64,000 nt of DNA from Hygrophila difformis (GCA_030278955.1 JAOANR010000003.1:58645628-58709627), one strand, 5' to 3'; numbered from the stretch's first letter, positions 1 through 11,463 are shown. Numbers and translations are program-made. The notes: generated from the sequence alone by a model not told the origin.

Positions 1-2669
1 TTGGGGCAGCATGGTTTGTAGTAAGAGACCAAGCAGACGCACAACAGCTTTCTTCTGCTTCTTCAGCAATCATAGTCTTGGAAACATTAACATGAAGAGA
101 AGATTGTCGTCCATCAGTATGAGGGCTCGATAAATTGTTCGTACACTGTTTCACTGGTGGGGTTCCAGAATCAGCCAATTTATTATGTGAATTAGTAATA
201 AAACTGCCCCTTTGTCCATCATATCCGTGGTTTATCTGATGGGCCTCAAGAGCTCGATTCCAGGAAGCTGCTGCTGGGGAAGCCAAGGGCTCTACGAACA
301 TAAAATTGAATAAATGTTACAGCTTGCAAACATTAGAAAGTAAATGAAGCTCAAAAGAATATTTTTGAAATGCTAATCGAACCAGAAGCTGGGATTTCAA
401 CATGAGGTCGAGGTCGTTTATTCTTAAACATCGGAAGCTGAACCAGTGATGTAGGGACTGATGCAACAAATGGTTCTATTTCCCATGGTGAAACCCTGTC
501 GGGTCTCAATATGGATGCCGGCTCATCCCACTGGACCTGCAAATGTAGGAAAATACAGTAGGAATGTCAGTCATCAGTGATTTTTAATCAAATCAAGAAA
601 TATATCAATCAGTGAATAAGCAAACCTTCAAATTTCTCCATTTAGAGTTTTCCCACTGAGGAGAAATATCATCGACCCCAATAATTGTACCCGAAAACCT
701 GATTGCCAAAGAACCTGAGTGAATAGGCTAAACTTACCACTGCTAATCAAAATATGTATAATAACACAAACCTACGCTCTGGAGAATCTTCTCCCTCAAA
801 CCGCATCTTGAATCTCATGCCGACTCCAAAATCATGGTTTATAGCATCAAGGTATTTATTCACGCCAACAATGAACTGACTTGTTCTAAAATAAGACAGG
901 TTTGAATGATATTAAGCAACAAAAATATTAAGTACGATACTAGAAAATGATTCCTGGAGCATAATACCAACCTTGGCTTGTAGTAAACTACAAAGAAAGT
1001 GTTAGTTAAAACAGCATGAGAAGCAGTTGCAAGCACTCCCAGGTGCATACTCTGGCTTGAAATAACAGACGAAGGCATGGTAGATTGTTGACGAGCATGG
1101 CGCTTGACGCCAACTCGCAATTCCCCAGTTTCCCCCCTACAATTACAAAGTTCCACAATGATGAGATTTGAATCGAAAACAAGACCCAAAGAGACATCTA
1201 AACATAAATCATCAGAGAAAACTGTCACAACTTTAGCACCTCAAAAACACAAACGAATCCCCAGCAACTAATCTCTTTGACGTGACAAAGGTACTCCATC
1301 CTGTCGTAAGCAAATGCCTCCGGGGCTGCCCTGTTCAATTCAAGAAAAAGTAGGAATGCTGCATTACCAAACTAGGCGGAATACATATAAGTAGTAGTAT
1401 ATGGCATTAATTGGACAAGTCACATAAATAAACCTAGATGAATTGCTGGCCTGCCTGGCCATAGTTCAAAAAATCGAGATACTATAGGCATCAACATATA
1501 GACAATGCTATACCTCTAAATATATGCTTAAAATGCCATTCAATTCCATGAAGATCCTTGGCTACCAGTTCCTGAGTCGGTGTTGGTTGGCTCATATCCT
1601 AATCAAGATCAACAGAGAAGTTCCCTCTAATTACAGAAAGACATATACGGGCTTCGGCTATAGGACTAACAAAACAATCAAGAAACTAGTACCAATTGAG
1701 GAAGGCATTCATTAGCATGTTTCCGGAGCACAGAGAACCCGCCGTGCGTGCTCGTGTCAGATGCTGTCAAAACCTTGCAGAATGAGTGCACAACAGGTCT
1801 AGGAGCTTCCTCAGGACAATCATCGGGAGTTTCCGGCTCAGTTTGCTAGAAAAGGTTTTGTTTGTAGATATTCGTGTCAGCAATTTATCCATTATCACAA
1901 TTTTCAAAACACCGAATAAACTCTTACATCTGTCTCCGGCATCAAAGTAATTTGGGCATAAACTTCATCAGTGTCTTGTTCAGCCTATACAATACCACAA
2001 GAAGCAAATCACTGTCATTCTACAATCTAGCGTTATTTTGAACCTAACAAATTATGAAGCTTAGACCAAACTCACATATCAAATTTGAACAACAAACAAA
2101 GATTATGTAAAGGGCCATACCAGTAAATTAATGACAAAAACTTTGCAGAGGATCTTAGAGGACAATTTGAACATATCTATCCTCTGATTTAGTTCCTGAT
2201 TTGTTGATGCCTCCAACTAACACATCATACATTCAAACCATCAGAAATAAACCCCATACAACTATAAAGCAATAATAATTTATCAATTTTCAGGGACTTT
2301 CAAAGTCCAATCCCAGCTTTCTACACAAAGATCTGAAGTTCCAAAATCCCCAATTGAAAGAATTTCTAAATCCAAACATACTTGCTCCATGTGACCTTGT
2401 GGGAAATAGTAAACTCTTTCCCCAACCTTGGGAACATCCACCAAAGGCCCTGCACAAGCCCTCCATAACTCTTCATACATTTCATCTTTCCCTCCACCCC
2501 CTAAAATTGCCAAAAGTTAAACATGAAACTCAAAATCATCCTCCAAAAACAAAAGAAAAACTCAAATTTCTACGGAAGCAACTGCAGCAAATGAAAGAAT
2601 TGTTCAAAACTTTTAACCTTGAGCTGAAAAATTACTCTGCTGCTGAGTATATGAAACCCTATTTGCCAT
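1..2669 (-). CDS. Auxin response factor, ARF9/11/18-like (5' twelve exons; 3' end outside window)
   Basis: DNA-binding transcription factor of the auxin response, acting in the nucleus. Exons on the minus strand, each bounded by GT/AG and keeping frame: 2669-2618, 2500-2382, 2216-2121, 1984-1928, 1845-1693, 1598-1514, 1330-1240, 1136-972, 885-772, 698-626, 536-383 and 291-1 (open at the edge), about 483 codons. Start chosen at the ATG at 2669 ([17 protein letters not shown]), which splices in phase to the exon carrying [14 protein letters not shown]. The B3 domain (about residues 130-232) keeps the THGGFSV and [14 protein letters not shown] motifs that contact DNA in this family. The auxin-response domain follows to about residue 335 and ends in the conserved PASI...VSPWEIEPF block. 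The middle region begins near residue 340; the C-terminal PB1 domain is not in the window. Clade assignment is by resemblance; this clade usually represses. Family membership is nearly certain; intactness of the 3' half is unknown. Confidence 0.95.
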
Positions 2670-2975
2670 AATTGTGCCAATACAAACGCCACACCTCCTT
2701 GAGACAACACAGGAAAACCCCAATCTAAAATCTTCAACAAAACCCCCACCTCAAAATCGTCCACCCTAATTTCGCGACACCCCAACCCAACACCCAAATT
2801 GACCACAAAATTAAGGACAACAACAGTCAAATCGGCGGCCTCAATTACTCCCTGGCGCCGTAAAACAAACCCTTTTTCCTTGAGCAGACGAAAAGACTGA
2901 AAAGATTTTCACTGTCCGCGCAGAGTAGTAAATACCACCACCACCATAGGAAGATAGGAAATGACAGAAACGGCG
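2670..2975 (-). promoter_or_regulatory. ARF 5' leader with a short upstream ORF
   Basis: Stretch between the inferred transcription start and the ARF ATG. It contains an AUG-started upstream ORF of 12 codons (2947-2909, minus). A TGTCTC hexamer, the classical auxin response element, lies on the minus strand at 2701-2706, but one hexamer can occur by chance. Leader limits are inferred from the TATA position. Confidence 0.5.
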
Positions 2976-2997
2976 TCACGGAGCCCCAAGGAATAGC

Positions 2998-3005
2998 TTA
3001 TTATA
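2998..3005 (-). promoter_or_regulatory. TATA-like box of the ARF gene
   Basis: TATAATAA on the minus strand, about 335 bases upstream of the chosen ATG. It would place transcription start near 2970-2975. No transcript evidence is available. Confidence 0.45.
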
Positions 3006-4289
3006 CGCCTCTTGAATCCTTGATTGCTCCCTCTCTGTCAATATACAAAAGTATTTTTATACATACATATTGCTTTTGAGTAAATACTTGTTGGGTTTCA
3101 CACAACGTGGGTTTGGTTGTCTGCTTTTTCACTGCACACGCACCCCCCTGTCCCTGCCCCCCCTCGCCTGTACCCCCTAACCTAAGTGTGTGGTAACAAG
3201 TTAGCAGCAGTGGAAATGCCTAACTAACCATGGTTAAATCAGGGTTGGACGGTTTCGATGACGACATTTTTTGGCGGAAATTTTGGTGGGGTCTCGCGGG
3301 GTTTCAGCGAAGCAGGCCACAGATGTTAGGATGAATGATGATGCCGTCACTCACCGCCCGTCGTTTTATCCTTTCCCGGACAATTTGGCCTGCCTGCTTT
3401 TTTATTACACAGTAATCCCTAATAACTGTTCCGGATCATGGAATTTCTGCAGAAGTCCCAGGACTTGATCTCCGGAATCATCCTCACCGTTGGTTGAATC
3501 GTACCATACGTCTTAATGATCAGGATTTTGGGCCATGTGGGGATAGGTTATGAGCTCATCCACCCACTAGGAGTAAAAGGAAAAGGGTTTTTATTCAATT
3601 ATTTTTTTTTTGCTTATGCTATGGTATCCCAAATATATTGAACTTAAAACTAATTCTATGGGCATTGAAGGAGTATCTTTCAAATCAAATCAGAATTCTG
3701 TATCTATAAATTTAAATTCAAAATTTTTACTTAAGCCCCATATCATTCAAACAGACTGTTTTGGTTATTCAATTAACTAAAACGAAATTGAATGTCAATT
3801 TATTTTTCTACTTTAATTTTAATAATAATGAGGATGAGGATAATAATAATTGGTGAGGGGCAAAAGGGTAATATCGGTGGATGGCTGTCTGGTGCGGGGG
3901 CAGGCAACAGCGTCGGCTCCACTTCACCCCGGCAGAGAATTTTTTTAATTAAATAAATGGTTGGGGGCAGGAAGGTAATTTCGGGTTGGGATGGGGCTGT
4001 AATAACGAGAGTGCCAGCACATGGGTTGGGGTGTGTGTTCCAGTGGGCCATATCTGATTCAGGAATCAGTGGTCCTGAGGTCGTCAGGTGCTCAGATGAT
4101 TCCACGTGGCGGTGGGGCCTACCGGTTCGACGTGGACCACTCCCTGTCGTGCGTACGAGGTCACGCACGTGATTCGGACTCACTCAAGCGCTCTCTCTCA
4201 CTATTCCTTTTATTCTTCTTTCAATTCCAATTTCTTTTTTATACATGATCACTAATTCTTCAAATAAATAAATTAGTAGTACTTCAATA
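3006..4289. other. ARF upstream region; GC-rich patch with two G-boxes
   Basis: No gene recognised. Short ORFs here have no domain signature. A C-rich tract lies at 3140-3180. A patch at about 3860-4200 is clearly richer in GC than its surroundings and holds two CACGTG G-boxes (4103-4108 and 4166-4171), then a CT-rich run near 4190-4200. G-boxes bind bZIP and bHLH factors. The patch could be a distal promoter element of the ARF or the start of an unrecognised plus-strand transcript. Confidence 0.3.
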
Positions 4290-4520
4290 CACCCTCGATA
4301 CTTTTATTCTTACAAAATTCAATATATTTTAATGCTTTATATCTCAAAATTAGTATAAATAAAAATTATACAAAATATATATTTTAAAATTATACTATTA
4401 GACGATTCTAATAATATAACAATTTTTTTTTCTTGCATCAATATAATATAATTGAGTCAAAATTAAACAACTAAAATTGTTAAAAATCAAATATAACCAC
4501 AACTATTGGGACGGAGGGAG
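4290..4520. mobile_element. Stowaway-like MITE (degenerate left end)
   Basis: The right terminus GGGACGGAGGGAG is followed by TA. The left end is a diverged inverted copy preceded by TA. The AT-rich interior has no coding capacity. It is typical of Tc1/mariner-derived Stowaway elements with TA target duplication. Confidence 0.65.
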
Positions 4521-4699
4521 TACTGTATTAATTCTAAATATACAAATGTGTTGGGAATGAGAACTTTATGTCCCTTGCCATCTCTTTTATCCACTCTAGT
4601 AATTTTTGTGCCTTGAGCTCTACACATTTGCCGACAAATATATTAATGTTTCAAAAAATAAATAAATACAAATGTGTTAAATTATCATTCATAAATATT

Positions 4700-4873
4700 T
4701 TTGGTGAAACCGGGTATCCCCAGGCCACATTGGACCCAAGACTAATCCCTCGAGGATCTGCAGGGGCAATTAAGGGCGCCTCTCCCAAAGCAGTTTTTTG
4801 CATACACAAGGCTCGAACCCGAGACCTTGCTTAAGCGACTAGAGTCCCATCCACTCAAGCCAACTGCTGTTGG
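4700..4873 (-). mobile_element. SINE, family S1, copy 1
   Basis: Read on the minus strand it starts CCAACAGCAG and has a Pol III box B (GGTTCGAGCC). It ends near a GGTTTCACC motif with a short A tail. It is flanked by a perfect 17-bp target duplication, TATCATTCATAAATATT, at 4683-4699 and 4874-4890. This is a full-length tRNA-derived plant SINE moved by LINE machinery. Confidence 0.9.
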
Positions 4874-4947
4874 TATCATTCATAAATATTGAATCATCAC
4901 TCAAAAATATTGAATATTTCAAATAGTAACTAATTAATGTTAAAAAT

Positions 4948-5165
4948 ATACTCCCCCGTATTTTTAATTTGCCACATTGGGCTTTTACGCACTATTCACA
5001 CTCACACTTTGATTTAAAATTATACTTTGTACAAGTTAAAATATATTCAAGTGAGATCTTGTTAGATTTGTCCCACATTGTAATTTTTAAATATGGAACT
5101 TTTAGAATTTTTATTTCTACCGAATATAAATTATTAATGACTTAAAATATAAATGCAAAGTCACT
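4948..5165. mobile_element. Truncated Stowaway-like MITE
   Basis: The left end TACTCCCCCGT and an interior like the other Stowaway copies (GTGAGATCTTGTTAGATTTGTC) are present, but no matching right end is seen. The right limit is approximate. Confidence 0.4.
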
Positions 5166-5260
5166 ATTACAAGAGTTGTCGACAACGTAAATACGCCTGG
5201 GCTAAAAAAAACCCTTGACCAAAGAAAAAATAAAATAAAACAAAATTCACCGTACTCACT

Positions 5261-5551
5261 CACTACAAGAAATTTGCAGGAATGCGACAAAATAGAAGAC
5301 AAATCACTACAAGAAATTCACAGGAATGCGACGAAATTTTAATGAAATTGTCGTCCGACAGATTTCGTCATCTTGTTTGTCGCCTAGTGCGCCAGGCGAC
5401 GAAATCCTTTAATCACCTTCTCACGAATTTTTTGTAGTGAATGTCGTCGTCGCCTAAAATTTCATCGCCTGCCGAATTTAATCGCCCCATGCGCTAGGCG
5501 ACACAATGCGACAAAATCTTTTCGTCACATTCCCTAAAATTTTTTATAGTG
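5261..5551. mobile_element. CACTA-type MITE (outer)
   Basis: Starts CACTACAAGAAATTTGCAGG and ends in a diverged inverted copy (…TTTTTATAGTG). The terminal repeats match over about 30 bases. Flanked by a perfect 3-bp duplication ACT (5258-5260 and 5552-5554), the size made by CACTA/EnSpm transposases. There is no transposase, so it is non-autonomous. A second element of the same family sits inside it. Confidence 0.85.
5305..5439. mobile_element. CACTA-type MITE nested in the outer copy
   Basis: A 135-bp element with termini CACTACAAGAAATTC and an inverted GAATTTTTTGTAGTG, flanked by AAT on both sides (5302-5304 and 5440-5442). Its termini resemble those of the surrounding element, so a family member jumped into another copy. 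Confidence 0.85.
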
Positions 5552-5554
5552 ACT

Positions 5555-5858
5555 ATAATATGAAAATTAATTGGGTAACCCTTAGAAGTGTTAATCCAGC
5601 CTAATACATATGTCACCTTAGGATTGATAATTTTTTTTCGGTGAGTTAGGATTGATAATTTGAGCATGAGTGTTTAGTAGTCCATATTGATTATATTTAT
5701 TATAAATGTGTATTATAAGATAGAAGTATATGAGTAGATTTTGATGGATTAACAATTATAAGGGTTAGGCAATCGTTCTTCCTATAACATTATCATCATT
5801 TCAAAATATTCCTCTCACTATGTATTAAAGTATAACGATAATTGTATATCTTAAAATA
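5555..5858. other. AT-rich spacer, nothing recognised
   Basis: AT-rich sequence without an ORF or motif that I can assign. Confidence 0.5.
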
Positions 5859-6019
5859 AGGGCGTGTTTGTTGAATTTTATTGGGTCTTATCACCCCTTA
5901 TCTCTTATCCAACAAAAAGCCTTTTCCAATTAGGTTTTTTTTTGTTAGGATAAGCAAATACTAGCATTACATTATGTGCTTCTTATACCTCTTATAGATC
6001 ATAATAGTCATATCTTATT

Positions 6020-9000
6020 TTTTGGGTGACACAGCCTGAGAAGGCGAGCAAAGAAAGAAAAAAGTCACAAAAAAAAAATAAATGAATCAAAGCTAAAGCA
6101 AAACAGTAACTCTAACTATGCCGGAAAATAGTATCCTTCGCATCATTCGCCAATGCCACCGAAACATGATCCGGAGGAAAAGCCCAAGTTGTATAGAAGT
6201 CTTCTAATCTAGCCGCCCAACGAGCCATGGCATCCGCCACCTGATTGCCTTCACGATAGACATGTCGAAGCGCACAACCCGGCATACTCATCAAATGACG
6301 TTGAATGACATCAATAGTAGGCCAATATCGATGCAAGCGATTACCTCCACTGTTAACCAACCTTACTACTTCCATTGAATCCACATAGCAACAATGAAGC
6401 ATCACCTAGCAACGAGCAGCCATCTCAAGCCCAAATCTCAGCGCCAATAACTCCACCTCTAGGATCATCCGACCATTCAATTGGCCGCTACAACCCATCT
6501 GCCAATCGCCCGCAGTACTACGCACTACAGTGCCAAAACCAGCCAAGCCCTCCTCTTGAATAACACAGCCATCCGTGTGGAGCAGGAAGCCCGTGTCAGT
6601 TTGCATCTTCCAGGTGACCAGACGCACCGGTCGCTCCTGTGATCGACGTTGAAGCTGGCCCTCAAGCACCGCCTGTAGATGGCGAGCCTTATACCATAAG
6701 TGCTTTGTTCGCTTACAAGAGTCCCTAAAAATTTTAGCATTGCGCTCCCTCCAAATGACCCAGAGAAAAGCAAGGAATCCAGCCCCATGCACGCGAAATC
6801 GCCACTCAAGCCAATGTCTAACGCTTTCCATAGCTAGGCCATGCAAGGAATTATCAATTTTCATACCACTCCTTCGCCAAACATCTTGAGCCCAGTAGCA
6901 TAGAAAAAGAGCATGCTTCCAAGTATCAATCTCCATACCACAAACTGAACACAATGGTGATGATGCCATCCCACGCCGAAAACGAAGTTCATTACATGGA
7001 AGCACACCATGTCTAAGCATCCATAACAAAAACCCCAGCTTTTCTGGAATCCCCGACGTCCACATCCATGCCCAACCGGTGCTTTCCTCCCCTCCATCAG
7101 TCAGCCAATGATATCCCGACTTGACAGAGTATTTCCCACTTAAATCCCCCCGCCAATGAAGCACATCAACAGCCGTGTCAGCAAGCACAGGGGCTGGTGT
7201 GTTGCCCAGTTCGACTCGTAATGCATCCGGGATGCCTGTATACAGACCCGACAGGTGCCACCTTCCATCGTTAATTACATCTTTGATTGTGAGAGCTACA
7301 TCATTGTAATGCACATAGGGAACCTTATCAGCAAGAGCCTCACCCTTCCACCACGGAACATACCAAAAGGAGCTAGATCCCCTCCCAACACGTTCTCCGT
7401 AGCCGGTCTTGAAAATCTCTCCCACCTTGTGAAGCATCTTCCAAACTTTGGTACTCCTATAATGTGCATTAGGAAACACACCCTCAGCAAGATCATATTT
7501 TTCCTTGAGAACCTTAACCCATAATTCGTCCGTGCGAAATAGGAGGTCCCATACCAACCGGCCGAGTAACGCCAAATTCATCATCCTAGCAGACCGCAGC
7601 CCCAATCCCCCTCTCTTCCGTTGGCACGACACCTTCTCCCAGTTGAGTAGATGAATGCCATGGCCAGCCGCGCCTTTCCAAATCCAACGGCGAATAATTC
7701 TATCAATATGACGACACACTCCTTGAGGTAATAAATGGATTTGCATAGCATAAACCGGAATAGCCGCTAAGACTGCCCGTGCCTTGGTCACACGGCCAGC
7801 CTTGTTGAGAAGAAAACCCGACCATGAAGCCAAACGATCCTCCAGTTTCTTGATTAAATAATCAAAATGTGCAAGTCGCATTCTCCCCTGAATAATAGGG
7901 AAGCCCATGTATCTCCCTATATCCGAACCTACAGTAATGCCCATATAGTTGCGAAGCCAGGACTTCTCAATCTCCGTTGCATGTATCGACGTAATAGCGA
8001 TAGACTTGGAAGCATTCATTTTCAGTCCCGCCCTTGTACCAAACCTGTTGAGAACCTCGGCCATACAAATCACACTCTCTTCCACCAACTCGGAGCAGAA
8101 GATAAGGTCATCTGCGAACATCAAGTGAGACACGCCCAATCCACCCATGCGAAGTGTAATTGGCCGCCAGTGGCCCGTCGCCACCTCCTCCATGATCGTC
8201 TTTGACAGTTTCTCCATCACAATCACGAACAAGTAAGGAGAAAGTGGATCACCCTGCCTTAAACCCCTACCAACCTGAACATGACCAATTGGGGAGCCAT
8301 TCCAGAGGATAGAAAAAGTAGAAGATGTAACACATTCCATTATCAATTGGCGGCAACCCACTGGAAAAGCTAATTCCCTCAGACAATCAGATAAAAAATC
8401 CCAACATACGGTATCATAGGCCTTGGCAAGATCAATTTTCGAGATTGTCGCATGACAATTCGTTCGAGTTTGCTCCAAAGAGGCTACCAATTCTTGTAGT
8501 AAGAGGCCATTATACGCCGTGCCCCGTCCTGGCAAAAATGCAGACTGAAACGGACTTATAATCTCATTTAAAATAGGCCGAAATCGCTGCACCAAGATCT
8601 TTGTGATAATTTTAAACGAGACATTACATAACATTAACGGACGAAACTCGCGAATCGGGCAACCTTCGGCAATAAACACATATATGCATGAGCTAGATTA
8701 TTCGGGAGCTTGCACGAATTAAAGACAGACGTCACCATCCTTACCACAGGCAACCTGAGATACTCCCAAAACTCCTTAAAAAAACCAGCCGGAAAGCCGT
8801 CAGGACCGGATGCCGCAAACGCTCTCATAGAATGTAAAGCCGCCCCTATCTCCTCGGCCGAGACTTCCTTCTCAAGGTCCCGTTTTTGCATCTCCAAAAT
8901 GGCATCCAGCCTAGGCAAATCCCGCCCCTCTCCAACTTCCACCTGACCAGCAAATGTATTAGTGAAATAGTTGATCGCATGTGTTTGCAATCAGCCCTGG

Positions 9001-9825
9001 TCTATCTCCATCTCCCCATCAATTTGTAAGCCATAAATACGACCTCTCATCCGATGAATCTGAGTTTTAGCATGAAAATATCTCGTGTTCCGATCACCCA
9101 ATCGAACCCAGCGATCTCTAGATTTTTGGTACCAAAGAATCTCCTCCTGTGCTAAAATGTCATCCAGCTCCTTTTTCAGCTCACCCTCCAATCGGAGCAA
9201 CCATGCGGAATCCACAGACACAAGACGTTTTTGGATACCCAAGATTCTATTCTTGAGCTTTCTCTTCCGATCCCTAATATTTCCAAAAGCTTCTCGGTTA
9301 AATACTAGTGAATTGTCTTGAACTTTACCAAGAAGACCGATCAAGTCCTCACCACCTTCATCCACGCTTATAACAACCACCTCCTTATAACCCCCATGTA
9401 AACTCCAAGCAGCCTCCCAACGAAAGGGTCGGGCTCCTGCCAACCGAGACCTCTCACCACAGACTAGTTGAAGCGGACAATAATCCGAACCAATGCGCGG
9501 TAAGTGAATAATTCGACCCTCGTCAAAGGTGTTTAACCATCCCAGATTAGCCAAGCCTCTATCCAATCGCTTGCTAATTCGCCGACCCCCTCCCGTCATC
9601 CGGGACCAAGTGAAGGCCGGACCAACCGAAGGCACCTCAATTAAGCAACAATCATCCAAAGCCTCCCGCAGTTCCGATGCCCTCTCCGAAAGGAAAACCC
9701 CACCTTGAACTTCCCCTTCCTGAAGAATTTCATTCCAGTCACCCATGATGATCCAAGGGCTGTCAACACCTCTCGCCAGCTGAACAAGTTCCAACCAATT
9801 CTCTTTCCGACGCTGATAATTCGGA
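6020..9825 (-). mobile_element. LINE (L1/RTE-like plant non-LTR retrotransposon), 5'-truncated
   Basis: Flanked by a perfect 19-bp target duplication, ATAATAGTCATATCTTATT, at 6001-6019 and 9826-9844. The 3' end, with a very short A tail, is at 6020-6023; the 5' end is truncated at 9825 inside the endonuclease domain. ORF1 and the endonuclease N-terminus are absent. Truncation and target duplication are as expected for target-primed reverse transcription. Confidence 0.93.
6112..9825 (-). pseudogene. LINE ORF2 remnant: endonuclease – reverse transcriptase – RNase H
   Basis: In minus-strand order: the C-terminal half of an APE-type endonuclease with the GDWNE motif (about 9825-9000); a reverse transcriptase with PGRGTAYN…QGDPLSPYLF and the catalytic FADD motif (about 8650-7500); a zinc-binding RT-associated region (CSVCGMEIDTWKHALFLC, near 6950); and a plant-type RNase H (TDG near 6580, VELLAL, then VDS and NQVADAMARW near 6200). 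It cannot make one protein. There is an in-frame TGA at 8993-8991, a frameshift within about 8679-8634 just before the RT core, and a TAG at 6408-6406 inside RNase H. Confidence 0.93.
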
Positions 9826-9987
9826 ATAATAGTCATATCTTATTGATAATAAGTCACTTAAGTAATAAGAGGTAAAACTTCTCATCCAATCAAACATGAC
9901 CTCTTATATCATAATAGTCATATCTTATTGATAATAAATCACATAAGTAATAAGAGGTAAAACGTTTCATCCTCTCAAATATGGCTT

Positions 9988-10371
9988 TAAGATCCTAAAG
10001 TCCTTCAATTGACCTGAAAAGAAATAGTACTAAGTATTTCCTTGTCCCTCACAAGACTTATGGTACAGAAATTGTAGATGAGAGTCAATCCTGGCCCATG
10101 GTTTACTCCACACAACACTTGCAATAATCAGCTGTGGATTAACATCCTTATATTGGGTGGATGTTAAAGAGAATATTGGGGAGTAATGTCCCACTTCCAA
10201 CAATCTACCATGAAATGATGTAATTCACACATGGGAAGAGGTTATATATGGTGTATGATCTGCACAACAGGGATATGCAAATCCACAATTGTATGTGTTA
10301 ATTGTCATTTAGCTAATAAGCCCATGGATATTGAGCCAAAACAATTCACAATTTTAATGCAGAAAACAATT
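9988..10371. other. AT-rich spacer, nothing recognised
   Basis: No ORF, RNA gene or repeat terminus that I can support. Confidence 0.5.
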
Positions 10372-10379
10372 TTACAATA

Positions 10380-10546
10380 GGGGATGAGGACTAAGTGGTT
10401 AAGTCTCTCGACTTCCAACGGAAGGTTGGAGGTTCGATTCCCCACCGGCCCTCTATCCCTCCATTTTATTCCCTTTGTAATTTGTATGGCATGAGCTCCC
10501 ACCACCCATTTCCTAGCGTGTATAGGCTGTTAAGCAAAAAAAAAAA
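10380..10546 (+). mobile_element. SINE, family S2, copy 1
   Basis: tRNA-like 5' part with box B GGTTCGATTCC, then a body containing TTGTAATTTGTATGGCATG and the tail GGCTGTTAAGCAAAAA. Flanked by TTACAATA at 10372-10379 and 10547-10554. This is the best-preserved S2 copy and serves as reference for the others. Confidence 0.9.
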
Positions 10547-11033
10547 TTACAATATATTTATTATTTAAATTCATTCGTATCTTGATATTATCTTTTAACT
10601 TTAAAAAGACTTAAACAACTTCTTTGTTTCACTTAAAATTGTTTATGGAGTTCATTGTCACAAAATGATTGGCATCAAAGGCTTGTGGTATACCATTCCT
10701 ATTAAAGATAACTATGGGAATTTTTAAGACCGTAAAGAGTTAAATATTTTTTTAGGCCATCAATAGGCAGATAATTCACTTTTGGGCCATGAAAGATTGA
10801 AATATGAAATTGAGTCATCAACAGGCATTCAAGCCGAATTTAAAGCCAATTTGACCAAACCACACAAAATCGGACCGCGTGCAACCCACTCACCACGCGA
10901 TGGCCTAAAAGCGGAAATTGTCTCCTTTTGGTGGTCTGTTTTAATTGTTTGGTAATTAAAATAAATACCACTCCATCACTTTCCTTTTTCTGTCTATTTC
11001 AACATTTTTGTCTCATTTTCATTATGATAAATA

Positions 11034-11288
11034 CTCTCTCCGTCCCAGTTTAATTGTCTTGTTTGATTTTTTGTCACTGTTAATTATTTAACTTTGACTT
11101 AATGTTATTACAAGTATATCTTAGAAAGAAATAGTCGAGTTGGGTCTTGTTAGAATCGTAAACTCATGTAGTTTAAAAAATATATTTTATATAATTTTTT
11201 TGTATATATTATGAGATATTAACGATTGAAAATGTGGATTGGATGTGTGCACAAATCAAATAAGACATGTTAAATGTGATGGAAGGAG
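11034..11288. mobile_element. Stowaway-like MITE nested in the MULE
   Basis: Ends CTCTCTCCGTCCC and …GATGGAAGGAG, flanked by TA. The interior is like that of the other Stowaway copies in the window. Confidence 0.75.
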
Positions 11289-11310
11289 TAATTAAATATT
11301 AATCACCAAA

Positions 11311-11463
11311 CCTACCTTAAGTCCTCCAACTTATAGGTTGGTAGTTCGATTTCTCTCTCGGCCTCTTATCCCCCCCTTTGTCCATTTGTAATTTGTGTGA
11401 CATGGCCTTCCACCACCAATTTTTTAACCTCCTGCATAGGCTGTTTTGCAAAAAAAAAAAAAA
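11311..11463 (+). mobile_element. SINE, family S2, copy 2 (5'-truncated)
   Basis: Box B-like GGTAGTTCGATTTC, body TTTGTAATTTGTGTGACATG and tail GGCTGTTTTGC plus A run. Target duplication AATCACCAAA at 11301-11310 and 11464-11473. Confidence 0.88.

Larger units (their letters stand above)
5860..9987. mobile_element. Probable Tourist-like MITE, tandemly extended and split by a LINE
   Basis: The left end GGGCGTGTTTG is preceded by TAA. The right end, CAAATATGGCTT, is a loose inverted match followed by TAA. The segment containing CATAATAGTCATATCTTATT and AATAAGAGGTAAAAC occurs twice on the right side, so the element seems to have been duplicated in tandem before the LINE split it. The outer termini are imperfect, so the class is tentative. 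Confidence 0.35.

Noticed and set aside
860..1228. 122-codon minus-strand ORF as a separate gene
   Set aside because: It is ARF exon 8 (972-1136) read through into its introns.
2354..2671. 105-codon plus-strand ORF
   Set aside because: Shadow of ARF exons 1-2; no domain or codon signal of its own.
2570..2830. 86-codon minus-strand ORF in the ARF leader as an upstream ORF
   Set aside because: It opens with TTG and contains no ATG. It overlaps the real first exon and intron 1 in another frame.
10380..10460. tRNA-like box B sequences (also at 4830, 19580, 20395, 29295)
   Set aside because: They belong to SINEs with target duplications and A tails. I could not recognise a full cloverleaf with an anticodon arm.
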